Positions 43,643-52,411 of a stretch of DNA of 64,000 nt are shown here, one piece after another (position 1 is the stretch's first letter; the number at the start of each line of letters is the position of its first letter). The notes under the pieces were generated by a model, which saw nothing but the letters and a program-made list of their open reading frames with translations, did no database searches and had not been told where the DNA came from. The position numbers and the translations under genes are program-made. This DNA comes from Halobaculum saliterrae. Lineage in GTDB: Archaea; Halobacteriota; Halobacteria; Halobacteriales; Haloferacaceae. The stretch covers positions 537,493 to 601,492 of the forward strand of contig NZ_WUUS01000001.1 of NCBI RefSeq assembly GCF_009831625.1, in the 5' to 3' direction.

Positions 43643-45138
43643 CAGTAGGTCACCTCCGCGTTCCGCAGGAACTCAAGGTCGGCAAGAGTGCCGTGCAGGT
43701 CGCGGATGTCCTCCGCGCCGGTCGTGAGCATGGCGAGGCGTTCCAGCGCGAGCCCCCACGCCATCACGTCACAGTCGATGCCCAGCGGTTCGAGCACCTC
43801 GTCGCGGAACATGCCCGAGTTCCCGATCTCGATCTCCTCGCCCGTCTCGGGGTGCTCGCCGAACAGCTCGAAGCTCGGCTCCGTGTAGGGGTTGTAGTGC
43901 GGCTTGAACCGGATCTCCTCGATGCCGAACTGCCGGTAGAACTCCTCGAAGGTGCCCATCAGGTCGCGCACCGAGAGGTCCTCGGCCATCACCCACCCCT
44001 CGATCTGGTAGAACTCCAGCAGGTGGGTGGCGTCGAGCGTGTCGTTGCGGTACGCCTTCTGGACGGAGAAGTACCGCTGAGGCGGCTCCAGGTCCGCGTC
44101 CGCGTAGCCGGAGAGGTAGCGCATCGACAGCGACGTGGTGTGCCCGCGGAGGGCGATCGCCCGCGCGAAGTCCTCCGACCACGGCGAGTGGTAGCCGTCG
44201 CCGTCCTCGCCGACGCCGTCGCGGTGGGCGTCCTCGACGCGGTCGACCAGCGCCTCCGGGAGGTCCGCCACCGGCGGCACGTCGAGCGCGAAGCGGTCCC
44301 AGTGGGTCCGTGCCGGGTGGTCCTGCGGCATGAACAGGCAGTCGTTGATCCAGAAGTCAGCGTCGGCGTGGGGGCCGTCCATCTCCTGAAAGCCCATGCC
44401 GACGAGCACGTCCTTCACGCGCTCGGACATCCCGCGGAGGACGTGCTCGCGACCGCCCTCGACGGCCGGCGCGTCGGCCTCGACGTTGTACTCCGCGAAC
44501 TCCACGTCCTTCCACTCGCCGCTCGTCAGGAGTTCGGGCGTGAGTCGGTCGACCGTCTCGGCGGCCTCGACACCTTCCATCAGCGCCGTGACGCCCTCGT
44601 CGGTGAGTGCCACCGAGCGGACGGTGCGCTCGTCGAGTTCGACGAGCCCCCGGCTCTCCAGTCGGTCGAGCACGTCGTCGTCGTCGACGGCGTCGCCCGT
44701 CGCGAGCGCCGCGAGCGCGGCGGCCTCGGTGTCCGCGTCGGGGTCGGCGTCCGCGTCCGCGGAGACCTCGCCGGAGTTGACGACGCCGTACCCCTTCCGG
44801 GCGTAGTTGGCGAGCGCGATGTCGACCTCCGGGCCCTCCAGCCCGGCGGCGCCGACGGCCTCGCCCATCCCGACCGTGCCGCCGGCCTCGCGGGCGGCGC
44901 GGAACAGGCGGACCTCGGGGAGCCCCTCGTCGCGGTACGTCTCGCCCTCGTCGGTGAGCCGCGCCGACTCCTCGACGCGCTCCTCGACGGCGACGAGCCC
45001 CTCATCGCGGAGGTCGAAGGCTGCGCGGGTCGCCGCCTCGGGCTTCAGGTCCGTCTGGTCTGCGAGCTGTTCGATCGGCCTCGCGTCGGTCGCGCTGGCG
45101 GCCTCCAGCAACGCGACCTGCGCCTGTGGGAGTCGCAT
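43642..45138 (-). CDS. pheS: Phenylalanyl-tRNA synthetase alpha subunit
   Basis: A 498-residue class II synthetase subunit charging tRNA-Phe. Residues 1-200 hold tandem winged-helix-type tRNA-binding domains (MRLPQAQVALLEAASATDAR) with an ADADADPDADTEAA insertion. The catalytic core begins near HVLRGMSERVKDVLVGMGFQ. Motif 2-like YRNDTLDATHLLEFYQIEGW and motif 3 region DVMAWGLALERLAML are clear. Start ATG 45138; the longer upstream frame has no homology. It heads the pheST operon. The 417-bp gap upstream holds its promoter, which I could not pinpoint. Confidence 0.94.
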   Translation of the reverse strand: MRLPQAQVALLEAASATDARPIEQLADQTDLKPEAATRAAFDLRDEGLVAVEERVEESARLTDEGETYRDEGLPEVRLFRAAREAGGTVGMGEAVGAAGLEGPEVDIALANYARKGYGVVNSGEVSADADADPDADTEAAALAALATGDAVDDDDVLDRLESRGLVELDERTVRSVALTDEGVTALMEGVEAAETVDRLTPELLTSGEWKDVEFAEYNVEADAPAVEGGREHVLRGMSERVKDVLVGMGFQEMDGPHADADFWINDCLFMPQDHPARTHWDRFALDVPPVADLPEALVDRVEDAHRDGVGEDGDGYHSPWSEDFARAIALRGHTTSLSMRYLSGYADADLEPPQRYFSVQKAYRNDTLDATHLLEFYQIEGWVMAEDLSVRDLMGTFEEFYRQFGIEEIRFKPHYNPYTEPSFELFGEHPETGEEIEIGNSGMFRDEVLEPLGIDCDVMAWGLALERLAMLTTGAEDIRDLHGTLADLEFLRNAEVTY

Positions 45139-45555
45139 TCGGTTGTGTTCGTGTCCGTGTGGTCGGTGGTTAGTCGTGTCGTTCCGGTCCGGCTCACGCC
45201 GTCGACGCCGGACGGACGCGGCTCGGACGGTGGCCTGCGCCGGAGACCCGGTTCGGTTTCGCGCGATCGGACCCGTCGGGAGCCGACCGCGATCCGCCGG
45301 GGTCAGCGGCGCGGGAAGAAGAACGTGGCCCCGTCGCCGGCGACGGTCGTCGACGGTTCCCGCGGGGGCGTGGCGGATCCGGTCGCCATACCCGCGCTCC
45401 CGCGCCGGCGGACAAAAGCGTTCGGGCGGCGACTCGCGCCGATCGCACGTCCGGGACATCGTCGATTCGTCCCCATCGCCGACACCGGCCACCGCCGATG
45501 CCAGCTACCACGTGACTCAGCACGACTTATGACCTCAGCGGGCGAACACGTCAGT
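45139..45555. other. Divergent gap between pheS and a membrane protein gene
   Basis: This 417-bp gap has no supported gene. The right end contains CTTATGA at 45527-45533, spaced for a leaderless start at 45556. Nothing resembling a T-box or other tRNA-sensing leader is visible before pheS, and no strong hairpin stands out. Confidence 0.5.
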
Positions 45556-46083
45556 ATGGTATCCTCGCGATCGTCCTCGCTCACCTCCGGCGACACACTG
45601 AAACACGCGGCCATCGGCGCGGTCGTCTCGCTCGTCACGTTCTTCCTGCCGTTCTCGCCGGCCATCGGCGGCGGGGTCGCGGGCTACCTCCACGGCCCCG
45701 ACCGCGAGGCCGGCGCGACGGTCGGCGGGCTCTCGGGCGTCCTCGCCGCGATCCCCGGCGCCGTCATCGCCACCCTCATCGCGTCGGTGTTCGTCATCGC
45801 CGGGCCCGGCCAGCGGTCCGGGCTGCTCGTCGCGTTCGTGTTCTTCCTCGTGATCCTCGTCGTCTCGGTCGCGTACGGCGCGGTCGTCGGCGCGGTCGGC
45901 GGCTTCGTCGGCGCGTACCTCAACGAGGAGTTCTCGGGACCGACCGAGACCGAGACCGAGCGGTTCCGCGACCCGACGACGCTCCGTGAGGGCGCCGGAT
46001 CCGACGGTCCCGACGACGACCCGGACCCGGATCCGGAGCTGACGGGGTTCGACGAGGCCGACGACGGCTCCGACCGGAACTGA
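45556..46083 (+). CDS. DUF5518-like membrane protein
   Basis: A 175-residue protein with four glycine-rich helices: AAIGAVVSLVTFFLPFSPAI, AGATVGGLSGVLAAIPGAVI, FVIAGPGQRSGLLVAFVFFL and VAYGAVVGAVGGFVGAYLN. The last 45 residues are an acidic tail. The pattern of paired Gly-zipper helices with GGGVAGYL resembles the haloarchaeal DUF5518 family of unknown function. ATG 45556 is favoured over ATG 45529, because the TATA-like CTTATGA overlaps the latter. Its stop lies 16 bp from that of the convergent oxidoreductase. Confidence 0.75.
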   Translation: MVSSRSSSLTSGDTLKHAAIGAVVSLVTFFLPFSPAIGGGVAGYLHGPDREAGATVGGLSGVLAAIPGAVIATLIASVFVIAGPGQRSGLLVAFVFFLVILVVSVAYGAVVGAVGGFVGAYLNEEFSGPTETETERFRDPTTLREGAGSDGPDDDPDPDPELTGFDEADDGSDRN

Positions 46084-46099
46084 GCCGCTCGCGGCGGCC

Positions 46100-47269
46100 T
46101 CACGCGACGTTCCGCTCGACCCGCTCGTCGCCGCGCTCGAAGCGTCCCCTGTCGAGCCCGGACACGTCGACGGTCGACGACTCGCCGTCGAGGACCAGCT
46201 CCGCGACGACCGTCGCCGTGGCCGGCGCGTGCTGGAACCCGTGTCCCGAGAATCCCGCGGCGGTGACGACGCCCGGAACCGATTCCTCGACGATGGCGTG
46301 GTGATCGGGCGTCACGGCGTACAGGCCGGCCCACCCGCCCGCGAGGCGGCTCTCGGGGCCGAAGTAGTCGGCCACCCCGCCGACGCGCTCGACCGCCTCG
46401 ACGGCCCAGTCGGTGTCGGGCGTCTCCGAGAAGCGGTCGGGGTCGGCCACGACCGGGTCGGCCTCCGCGAAGTGGCCGCCGACGAGCGCGCGTCCGTCGC
46501 GCTCGGGGCGGAAGTGCGCGGTCGTGTCCGCGTCGATCACGAGCGGGTCGGACACGGGAACCGGGTGCTCCGGTTCGACGACCGCGGTCTGTCTGCGGTG
46601 GGGCACGATGGGGAGGTCGTAGCCCGCGGTCTCGGCGAGTCGCGGCGCCCACGCGCCGGCGGCGTTGACGGCGTAGTCGGCCTCGACGGAACCCCCGCTG
46701 CCGTCCGCCAACTCGACCCGGACACCCGACTCCCTGGGGTCGAGCCCCGCGACGGGCGTGTTCGTCCGGATCTCGACACCCTCCTCGCGCGCCCCGCGGG
46801 CGTACCCCTGCAGCGCGAGGTGTGGGTCGGCGAAGCTGTCGTCCGGGCAGTACGTCCCGGCGACGAACTCGTCGGCGCGGAGGCCGGGACACAGCTCGGC
46901 GGCCTCTCCGGGAGCGACAGTCCGGCTCTCGACCCCGTGCTCGTTCTGCATCGATACCTGATCGGCGAAGGCGTCCGCGGTGTCGCCGTCGCGAGTGAGA
47001 AAGAGGTAGCCCGTCCGCCGGCGCTCGATGTCGACGCCGAATCGCTCCTCGAACTCGTCCCACACCTCGACGGAGGCGACCGAGAGCTCGACGTTGACGC
47101 GGGTGGAGAACTGCCCGCGGATCCCGCCCAGCGCGCGGTCGGTGCTGCCGGCGCCGAGGCTCCCGCGCTCGAACAGCGTCACGTCGACGCCGCGGACGGC
47201 GAGCTCGTACGCGCTCGCCACTCCGACGATCCCGCCGCCGACGACCGCGACGTGCATGTTCCGATCCAT
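46100..47269 (-). CDS. FAD-dependent oxidoreductase, DadA/glycine oxidase family
   Basis: A 389-residue flavoprotein. The FAD dinucleotide motif is VAVVGGGIVGVASAYELAVR near the N-terminus, followed by GVDVTLFERG with the ribose-binding glutamate. The family continues with RALGGIRGQFSTRVNVELSV, EADYAVNAAGAWAPRL and the late AGGWAGLYAVTPDHHAIVEE plus GFSGHGFQHAPATA. Related enzymes deaminate D-amino acids, glycine or sarcosine. ATG 47269 is used; ATG 47257 (MHVAVV) is equally possible. The ornithine-cyclodeaminase homologue is divergent next door, so both may serve amino-acid catabolism. Confidence 0.88.
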   Translation of the reverse strand: MDRNMHVAVVGGGIVGVASAYELAVRGVDVTLFERGSLGAGSTDRALGGIRGQFSTRVNVELSVASVEVWDEFEERFGVDIERRRTGYLFLTRDGDTADAFADQVSMQNEHGVESRTVAPGEAAELCPGLRADEFVAGTYCPDDSFADPHLALQGYARGAREEGVEIRTNTPVAGLDPRESGVRVELADGSGGSVEADYAVNAAGAWAPRLAETAGYDLPIVPHRRQTAVVEPEHPVPVSDPLVIDADTTAHFRPERDGRALVGGHFAEADPVVADPDRFSETPDTDWAVEAVERVGGVADYFGPESRLAGGWAGLYAVTPDHHAIVEESVPGVVTAAGFSGHGFQHAPATATVVAELVLDGESSTVDVSGLDRGRFERGDERVERNVA

Positions 47270-47376
47270 GGCACCTCGTCACATGAACGTTGCCGCCGGA
47301 TCCGCGGGCGGACGGTCCGATGACGGTCCGAAGCCGCGAGGAAACACCGAAGTCCGTCGCCCGCGACCCGTCGCCC

Positions 47377-48360
47377 ATGCACGTGTTCGACGACGACGCG
47401 GTCGCGGACCTCCTCGCGCTCGACGACCTCCTCGGGGTCGTCGAGCGGGCGTTCCTGAAGCAGGGCCGCGGCGAGGTCGAGCGTCCCGACCGGCCGCACT
47501 TCCCGGTCGGCGAGGGACTCGACGGCCGCGACGAGCCGGCGGGAACCGGGCTCGCGATGCCGGCGTACGTCCACGGCGACCCCGCGTACGCGACGAAGCT
47601 CGCCTCCGTGTTCCCCGGCAACGCCGCCCCCGAGGTCGACCGACCGACGGTGCAGGCGCAGGTGCTGCTCACTGACGCGTCGGACGGTGAACCGCTCGCG
47701 CTGTTCGCCGGGGAGCGGATCACGAACGCCCGGACGGGCTGTATCGGGGGGTTGGCGGCCCGGGAGCTGGGTGCGGGTACGGGACCCGTCGACCTCGCGG
47801 TCGTCGGCGCGGGCCAGCAGGCGCGCTGGCAGACCCGTGCTATCGAGGCGGCCCGCGGCGTCGAGCGGGCGCGGATCTACTCCCCGACGCCCGATTCGCG
47901 TGCGGCCTGTACGGCAGATCTCCGCCACGAGGGGATCCCCGCCGAGGCGGTCGATTCGGCGGAGGCGGCCGTTCGCGACGCCGACGTGGTCGTCACCGCG
48001 ACGACGAGCGAGACGCCGGTGTTCCCGGGCGACGCGCTCGCCGACGGGGCGCTCGTCGTCGCCGTGGGTGCCTACGAGGCGTCGATGCGGGAACTCGACC
48101 GAACCACGTTCGAGCGGGCCGACCGGGTGTTCGCGGACGTGCCCGAGGAGGTCGCCGCCGTCGGCGACATCGTCGACAACGACGTCGCGTCCGCGCGGCT
48201 GCTGCCGCTGTCGGCGGTGTTCGAGGGCGACGCGGGACGGGAGTCGGCCGACGAGGTGATCGTCGTCGAGAGCGTCGGCTCGGCGGTGTTGGACACGGCG
48301 ACCGCGAACTACCTGTGGAGGGAAGCGAGCGAGGAGGGCGGGGTGGAGATCGCGTTCTGA
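47377..48360 (+). CDS. Ornithine cyclodeaminase / alanine dehydrogenase family protein
   Basis: A 327-residue NAD-dependent enzyme of the mu-crystallin family. It begins MHVFDDDAVADLLALDDLLG and contains TRRAIEAARG-type helices with VDLAVVGAGQQARWQTRAIE, the Rossmann GxGxxA motif. GERITNARTGCIGGLAAREL includes the substrate-binding segment, and ADVVVTATTSETPVF follows. The proton-relay aspartate region reads VFADVPEEVAAVGDI. Such enzymes convert ornithine to proline or reduce alanine and imines; the exact substrate cannot be told. Start 47377 fits the family beginning. Confidence 0.87.
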   Translation: MHVFDDDAVADLLALDDLLGVVERAFLKQGRGEVERPDRPHFPVGEGLDGRDEPAGTGLAMPAYVHGDPAYATKLASVFPGNAAPEVDRPTVQAQVLLTDASDGEPLALFAGERITNARTGCIGGLAARELGAGTGPVDLAVVGAGQQARWQTRAIEAARGVERARIYSPTPDSRAACTADLRHEGIPAEAVDSAEAAVRDADVVVTATTSETPVFPGDALADGALVVAVGAYEASMRELDRTTFERADRVFADVPEEVAAVGDIVDNDVASARLLPLSAVFEGDAGRESADEVIVVESVGSAVLDTATANYLWREASEEGGVEIAF

Positions 48361-48409
48361 GCGCGGAGTGACGGCCGAGGCGTGAGGGCTACCGGGGGGA
48401 GCCCGCCGG

Positions 48410-48559
48410 CTACTCGCCGCCGCTCTGTATCGCCGTGATCGTGAGCCCGTAGGTCGTGCCGCACTCCTCACAGACCGCGACGGTGCTGACTTCCACGTCG
48501 CCGCCGCGCGTGAAGTCCGACACCTCCTCGCCGCACTCACACTCGAACGTATACTCCAT
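48410..48559 (-). CDS. 49-residue zinc-ribbon protein
   Basis: The sequence starts MEYTFECECGEEVSDFTRGG and contains a second pair in VCEECGTTYGL, giving a CxC...CxxC zinc ribbon. It ends TITAIQSGGE. Codon use follows the neighbours (third-position G/C) and the ATG at 48559 is well defined. Haloarchaea have many such small zinc-finger proteins, several affecting regulation. Nothing in the sequence reveals the partner. It is convergent with the dehydrogenase, 49 bp away. Confidence 0.7.
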   Translation of the reverse strand: MEYTFECECGEEVSDFTRGGDVEVSTVAVCEECGTTYGLTITAIQSGGE

Positions 48560-48677
48560 TCACCCCTACCTCTCACGAGGTGTCAATACGTCTTTCGGTC
48601 GACAACTCGGATCCGATACTCGGCTGCCGGTCGGCATCGCCGGCTCGGGCCGCGCGGCCTCCCTCCGGCCGGCCGCG

Positions 48678-50327
48678 CTACTCCTCGTCGCCGGGGATCC
48701 CCCGCCGCGACCCGTCCACGTCGAGGTCGATGTCCAGGTCCGCGAGCAGCTCCTCCGCCTCCTCGCGCTTCTCCTGATGGTCGGCGAGGAACTCCCTCAT
48801 CAGCGTCGCCGCCTGCTCCTTGCAGCCGCCGCAGAGCCGCTCGCCGCCGACGCACTCCTCGTACACCTCCTCGGCGAAGCCGTCGTCGTCGTTCGCGAGC
48901 AGATACGCGTACAGCTCGTACACCGGGCACTCGTCGGCCTTCCCGCCGAGCTCGCGCTGCTTGTCGGCCGTCTCTCGGCCGCCGGTCGTCGCGGACTTCA
49001 CCTTGTCGTACCCCTCCTCGGGGTCGTCGAGCAGCGAGATGTGGCTCGCCTCGATGGAGGAGGACATCTTCCCGCCCGTCAGGCCGGTCATGAAGCGGTG
49101 GTAGATGGACGACGGCGTGTAGAAGCCGAAGCCGCCGTTGTCGACCTCGACCTCGCGAGCCAGCTCCTCGGCGTCCTCCCGGTCCAGCTCGAAGGAGTCG
49201 ATGTGGGCGTCGAAGACGCGCTTCTCGCCGGGCACCGCCTCGATGAGCGCCTCGAAGGCGTCCTCGTCGGCGTTGCGGTCGAGGAAACGCGTCCGGGGGC
49301 GGAGCGGCTCCATGCCGGCGTTCTCCAGCTTCTCGACGGCACCGGCGCGGGCGGACTCGAACTCGGCGTCCACGTCCGCCTCGGCGAGCCACGCGGCGGC
49401 GTCCTCACAGCGCGGCGTCTCGGGGTCCTCGGCCCACTCCTCGCGCCGGTCGTAGGCCCGCCCGACGAGCACGCGCTCTGCGGCGTCGAACTCGGGGCTG
49501 GCGAACGCCTCGGTGACCCTGAAGTAGCGCGTCTTGCGCGCGATGTCCCGCGAGAGCCGGACGTGGGGGTCCTGATCGGGGCCGACCGGAATGACGGTCG
49601 GCTTCGGCTCGTCCAACTGCGGGTAGAGGATGTCCGCCATCTGGGTGACGACCGACTGCATGTGCGAGACGGACGTCTCCCCGTCGAAGCCGTAGATGGA
49701 CTCGAACTCCGCGAAGCGGGCGTTCGACCCCAGCTCGAACGCGAGGTCCTGCAGCCGGCGGTTCGTCGACTGGCGGTACAGCTCGCCGTCCTCGGGGTCG
49801 AACCCGAGCGCGAGCAGCGAGAGGAGGTAGTCGCGGGCGTGCTCGTCGATCTCCTCCCAGGTCAGCCCGCGGGCGGAGTGAGCTTCGAGGTCCGCGATCA
49901 GCCCGTAGGTGTCGGCGCCCTGCTCCTGGTGGTAGATCAACTCGTCGAACACGAGCTTGTGGCCGATGTGCGGGTCGCCGGTCGGCATGAACCCCGAGAG
50001 AGCCGCGGCGGGTTCGTCGTTGGCGAGCGCGCGGGCGACGGCGCCGTAGTCGCGGTGGCCGAAGATGACGCCCCGGCGCATGAGGTAGTGCGGCTCGGGC
50101 ACCTCGTCGATGATCGCCTCGAACTCCTCGATGCCGAACTCCTCGAACAGCTCCCGGTAGTCGGCGACGGTCGCCGAGCCCCACGGGTCGAGCGCGACGC
50201 CGCCGTCGGGCACGGCCCGACGCCCCTCGGTGCGCGAGCGCTCCGCACCGCCGTCCGTTCGCGCTCGATTCTCCTCGCCGTCGGCTTCGTCGGTGCCCCG
50301 TTCGGGGCTGGTGTCGTCGTCGCTCAT
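48678..50327 (-). CDS. trpS: Tryptophanyl-tRNA synthetase
   Basis: A 549-residue class I synthetase. The first 45 residues are an acidic disordered tail. HIGH appears as PTGDPHIGHKLVFDE (about residue 122) and KMSKS as GGKMSSS (about residue 415). The archaeal/eukaryal signature VGPDQDPHVRLSRDIA and RVTEAFASPEF are present. A four-cysteine-like cluster near the end (CPVYELYAYL to ERLCGGCKEQ) recalls the C-terminal helical region of archaeal TrpRS. Its ATG overlaps the endA stop by four bases, so it is translated behind the splicing endonuclease. Confidence 0.95.
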   Translation of the reverse strand: MSDDDTSPERGTDEADGEENRARTDGGAERSRTEGRRAVPDGGVALDPWGSATVADYRELFEEFGIEEFEAIIDEVPEPHYLMRRGVIFGHRDYGAVARALANDEPAAALSGFMPTGDPHIGHKLVFDELIYHQEQGADTYGLIADLEAHSARGLTWEEIDEHARDYLLSLLALGFDPEDGELYRQSTNRRLQDLAFELGSNARFAEFESIYGFDGETSVSHMQSVVTQMADILYPQLDEPKPTVIPVGPDQDPHVRLSRDIARKTRYFRVTEAFASPEFDAAERVLVGRAYDRREEWAEDPETPRCEDAAAWLAEADVDAEFESARAGAVEKLENAGMEPLRPRTRFLDRNADEDAFEALIEAVPGEKRVFDAHIDSFELDREDAEELAREVEVDNGGFGFYTPSSIYHRFMTGLTGGKMSSSIEASHISLLDDPEEGYDKVKSATTGGRETADKQRELGGKADECPVYELYAYLLANDDDGFAEEVYEECVGGERLCGGCKEQAATLMREFLADHQEKREEAEELLADLDIDLDVDGSRRGIPGDEE

Positions 50328-51385
50328 GGGGTGAGTCGCTCGACCGTCAGGTAGTCGTTCGAGTCGTCGCCGGCGAGCGCAAAAACCATTCGCTTCCGCA
50401 CGCCGCCGGCGAGGCGCACGTCCAGCGCGAGCTCCCGCGGGTGGAAGCGGTGGTCGGGCGTCACCACCCGAACGAGACACTCGGAGTGGGGGAGCTCCGC
50501 CACGGACTCCACCGCGTCGTAGGTCCGGAAGTCGGCGCCGAACTTGTACCCCGTCTTCGGGACGACGCCCCGGTCGCGAAGCTCGCGGTACACCGAGAGG
50601 CGCCGGTCGAACCGCTCGCCCTCCACCTCGTGTCCCCGCTCGATCACCGCGTCGGCGTCGATGTCGACGGCGCCGCGCGTGGCGAGGTCCGCGGCCTCCA
50701 GCAGCGACAGTTGGAGCGCGTCCACGTCGGCGTCGTCGCGGCCGGAGACGGGCTGGCCGTAGAACGCCGACTCGTACAGGGCCGCCGGCGGCGACCAGCA
50801 GACGACGCGGTCGTCCAGCAGGTCCGCCTCGACATCGGCGGGCAGGTCGTACTCGGTTCGGCCGTCGAAGCCGCCGCCCGCCTCACAGCCGAAGTACGAC
50901 ACCTCGCTCTCCTCGTCGACGACCGCGAGCGTTCGGCCGACGAGGTCGGCGGTCGTCAACTCCTCGCGCTCGCCGACGACGCGGACGCGGTGGGCGACGG
51001 GCCCGCCGGGCTTCTCGCCCCGTTCGAACACGAGGATGTCGGCGTCGGCGCCGCCGTCGTTGCCGGCGTCTCCACCGGGGCCACTCGCGCTGCCGGGCCA
51101 TCCATCGCGGACGGGCGCGAGGTAGAATCCCCGTTCGCGGAGGTCGGCGTACACGAGGAACCGGGCGGCGAAGCTGGGTTCGCTCGCGACGCTGTCGCGG
51201 AAGAACGCCCTGAAGTCCATCCCCGACACCGAGTCGAGGTCGCCGCGATACAGCAGGTGTGCCGCCTCCACGCGTGCGAGGGTCACGTCCGGGCCGTCGG
51301 CCCGCCCGTACCCCCGGGCGTCGTGGAAACGCTGGCGGGCGTCGCCGCGGGCGCGGACGACGTCGCCGTCGAGTGTCGCGTTCAT
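50324..51385 (-). CDS. endA: tRNA splicing endonuclease EndA, two-repeat haloarchaeal form
   Basis: A 353-residue enzyme that cuts bulge-helix-bulge introns from pre-tRNAs. It has two related halves. The N-half (DFRAFFRDSVASEPSFAARF, YADLRERGFYLAP) is the non-catalytic copy. The C-half has the active-site triad in GYKFGADFRTYD (Tyr), LPHSECLVRVV (His) and VRKRMVFAL (Lys). Start ATG 51385 (MNATLDGDVVRARGDARQRF). It heads an operon with trpS. Haloarchaeal tRNA-Trp carries an intron that this enzyme removes, so the gene pair couples tRNA-Trp maturation with its charging. Confidence 0.94.
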   Translation of the reverse strand: MNATLDGDVVRARGDARQRFHDARGYGRADGPDVTLARVEAAHLLYRGDLDSVSGMDFRAFFRDSVASEPSFAARFLVYADLRERGFYLAPVRDGWPGSASGPGGDAGNDGGADADILVFERGEKPGGPVAHRVRVVGEREELTTADLVGRTLAVVDEESEVSYFGCEAGGGFDGRTEYDLPADVEADLLDDRVVCWSPPAALYESAFYGQPVSGRDDADVDALQLSLLEAADLATRGAVDIDADAVIERGHEVEGERFDRRLSVYRELRDRGVVPKTGYKFGADFRTYDAVESVAELPHSECLVRVVTPDHRFHPRELALDVRLAGGVRKRMVFALAGDDSNDYLTVERLTP

Positions 51386-51496
51386 TGTGTGTACGGGCGG
51401 GTGGTCGGCGTATAGGGGCTGTGATCGTGTGTCTCGCCGTGTCACGGCGTGTCGAAGCTGTCACTGCCGCGGGTGCGTCGCGTCGTCGACGGTCGG

Positions 51497-52273
51497 TCAG
51501 GGGCTGTGCTCCGGGTCAGCCGGCCGGTCCGATTCGCAGGTGCCGTCGAGACAGCGCACCCCGGTCGCGGTCTCGAAGCGCGGGAGGCCGCAGGTACACT
51601 CGCCGGCGAACACGCCAGCGGGCACCGAGAACGCCGTCTCGCAGTCGGGGTAGCCGTCGCACCCGAGGAACGCGCGGCCGCGGTGCTCCCGGACGCGGAG
51701 GTCCCGGCCGCAGTCGGGGCAGTCGAACCGGCGGTCCAGCGCCTCGCGGACGGCGTCGGTCATCGAGTCGCAGGCGTAGTCGATACACAGTCGGAGCAAC
51801 TCGCCGCGCTCGACGGTCATCAGCGGGAGCCCGCAGTCGTCGCAGGTGTCGTCGTCGTGGACCGTCGCGCCCGAGGGGAGGCCGTACCCCTCGTCGCAGC
51901 CGAGACAGACCACGTCGCCGCCGGCGCGGACCAGCGCGGCGCCGCAGTCGGGGTCGGGACATTCGCCGACGGGGACGCCGGCGTCGCTGACCGGCAGCTC
52001 CGCCACCTCGCCGGCGTCGTGCGAGCGCACCGTGAGGGTGCGGCCGGCGTCGTGGGCCGTGACGGCGAAGCCGTCGTCGTCGGTCTCGACCGTGAGCGAG
52101 TCGGGACGCGTGAGCCACGCGACGGGCTGGTAGCCCGAACGGTCGTGGACCAGGAGCGTGCGGTCGGGCTTCGCGAGGACGACGACGCGCCCGCGCTGGG
52201 TGCGGGTGTCCCCGGTCGTCGTCTCGAACCGCGTCGTGCAGTCGCCCGCGAGGACGGTGGAGGTCGCTGCCAT
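51497..52273 (-). CDS. NucS-like N-terminal domain fused to topoisomerase zinc fingers
   Basis: A 258-residue protein. Residues 1-100 resemble the N-terminal DNA-binding/dimer domain of the nuclease NucS (RVVVLAKPDRTLLVHDRSGY, PVAWLTRPDSLTVETDD), but the nuclease domain is absent. The rest contains a CPDPDCGAALVRAGGDVVCL ribbon, DTCDDCGLPLMTVERG, and topoisomerase-I-type zinc fingers (FDCPDCGRDLRVREHRG, LGCDGYPDCETAF, CTCGLPRFE). This suggests a nucleic-acid-binding repair or recombination factor. CAAATAGG just before the ATG at 52273 is a likely TATA. It is divergent from the HAD gene. Confidence 0.8.
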   Translation of the reverse strand: MAATSTVLAGDCTTRFETTTGDTRTQRGRVVVLAKPDRTLLVHDRSGYQPVAWLTRPDSLTVETDDDGFAVTAHDAGRTLTVRSHDAGEVAELPVSDAGVPVGECPDPDCGAALVRAGGDVVCLGCDEGYGLPSGATVHDDDTCDDCGLPLMTVERGELLRLCIDYACDSMTDAVREALDRRFDCPDCGRDLRVREHRGRAFLGCDGYPDCETAFSVPAGVFAGECTCGLPRFETATGVRCLDGTCESDRPADPEHSP

Positions 52274-52411
52274 GGGGGTACTGGTACCGGTTTCCTATTT
52301 GGACCCTCGCAGTGTCGAGCGGAGTTCGGAGGGCGTCGACCCGGATCGAGAGGATCCGGCGTCGCCGTCGCGGGCCGGAACGCCCATCCCGTCGGGCGCG
52401 GACGGTCGGGT

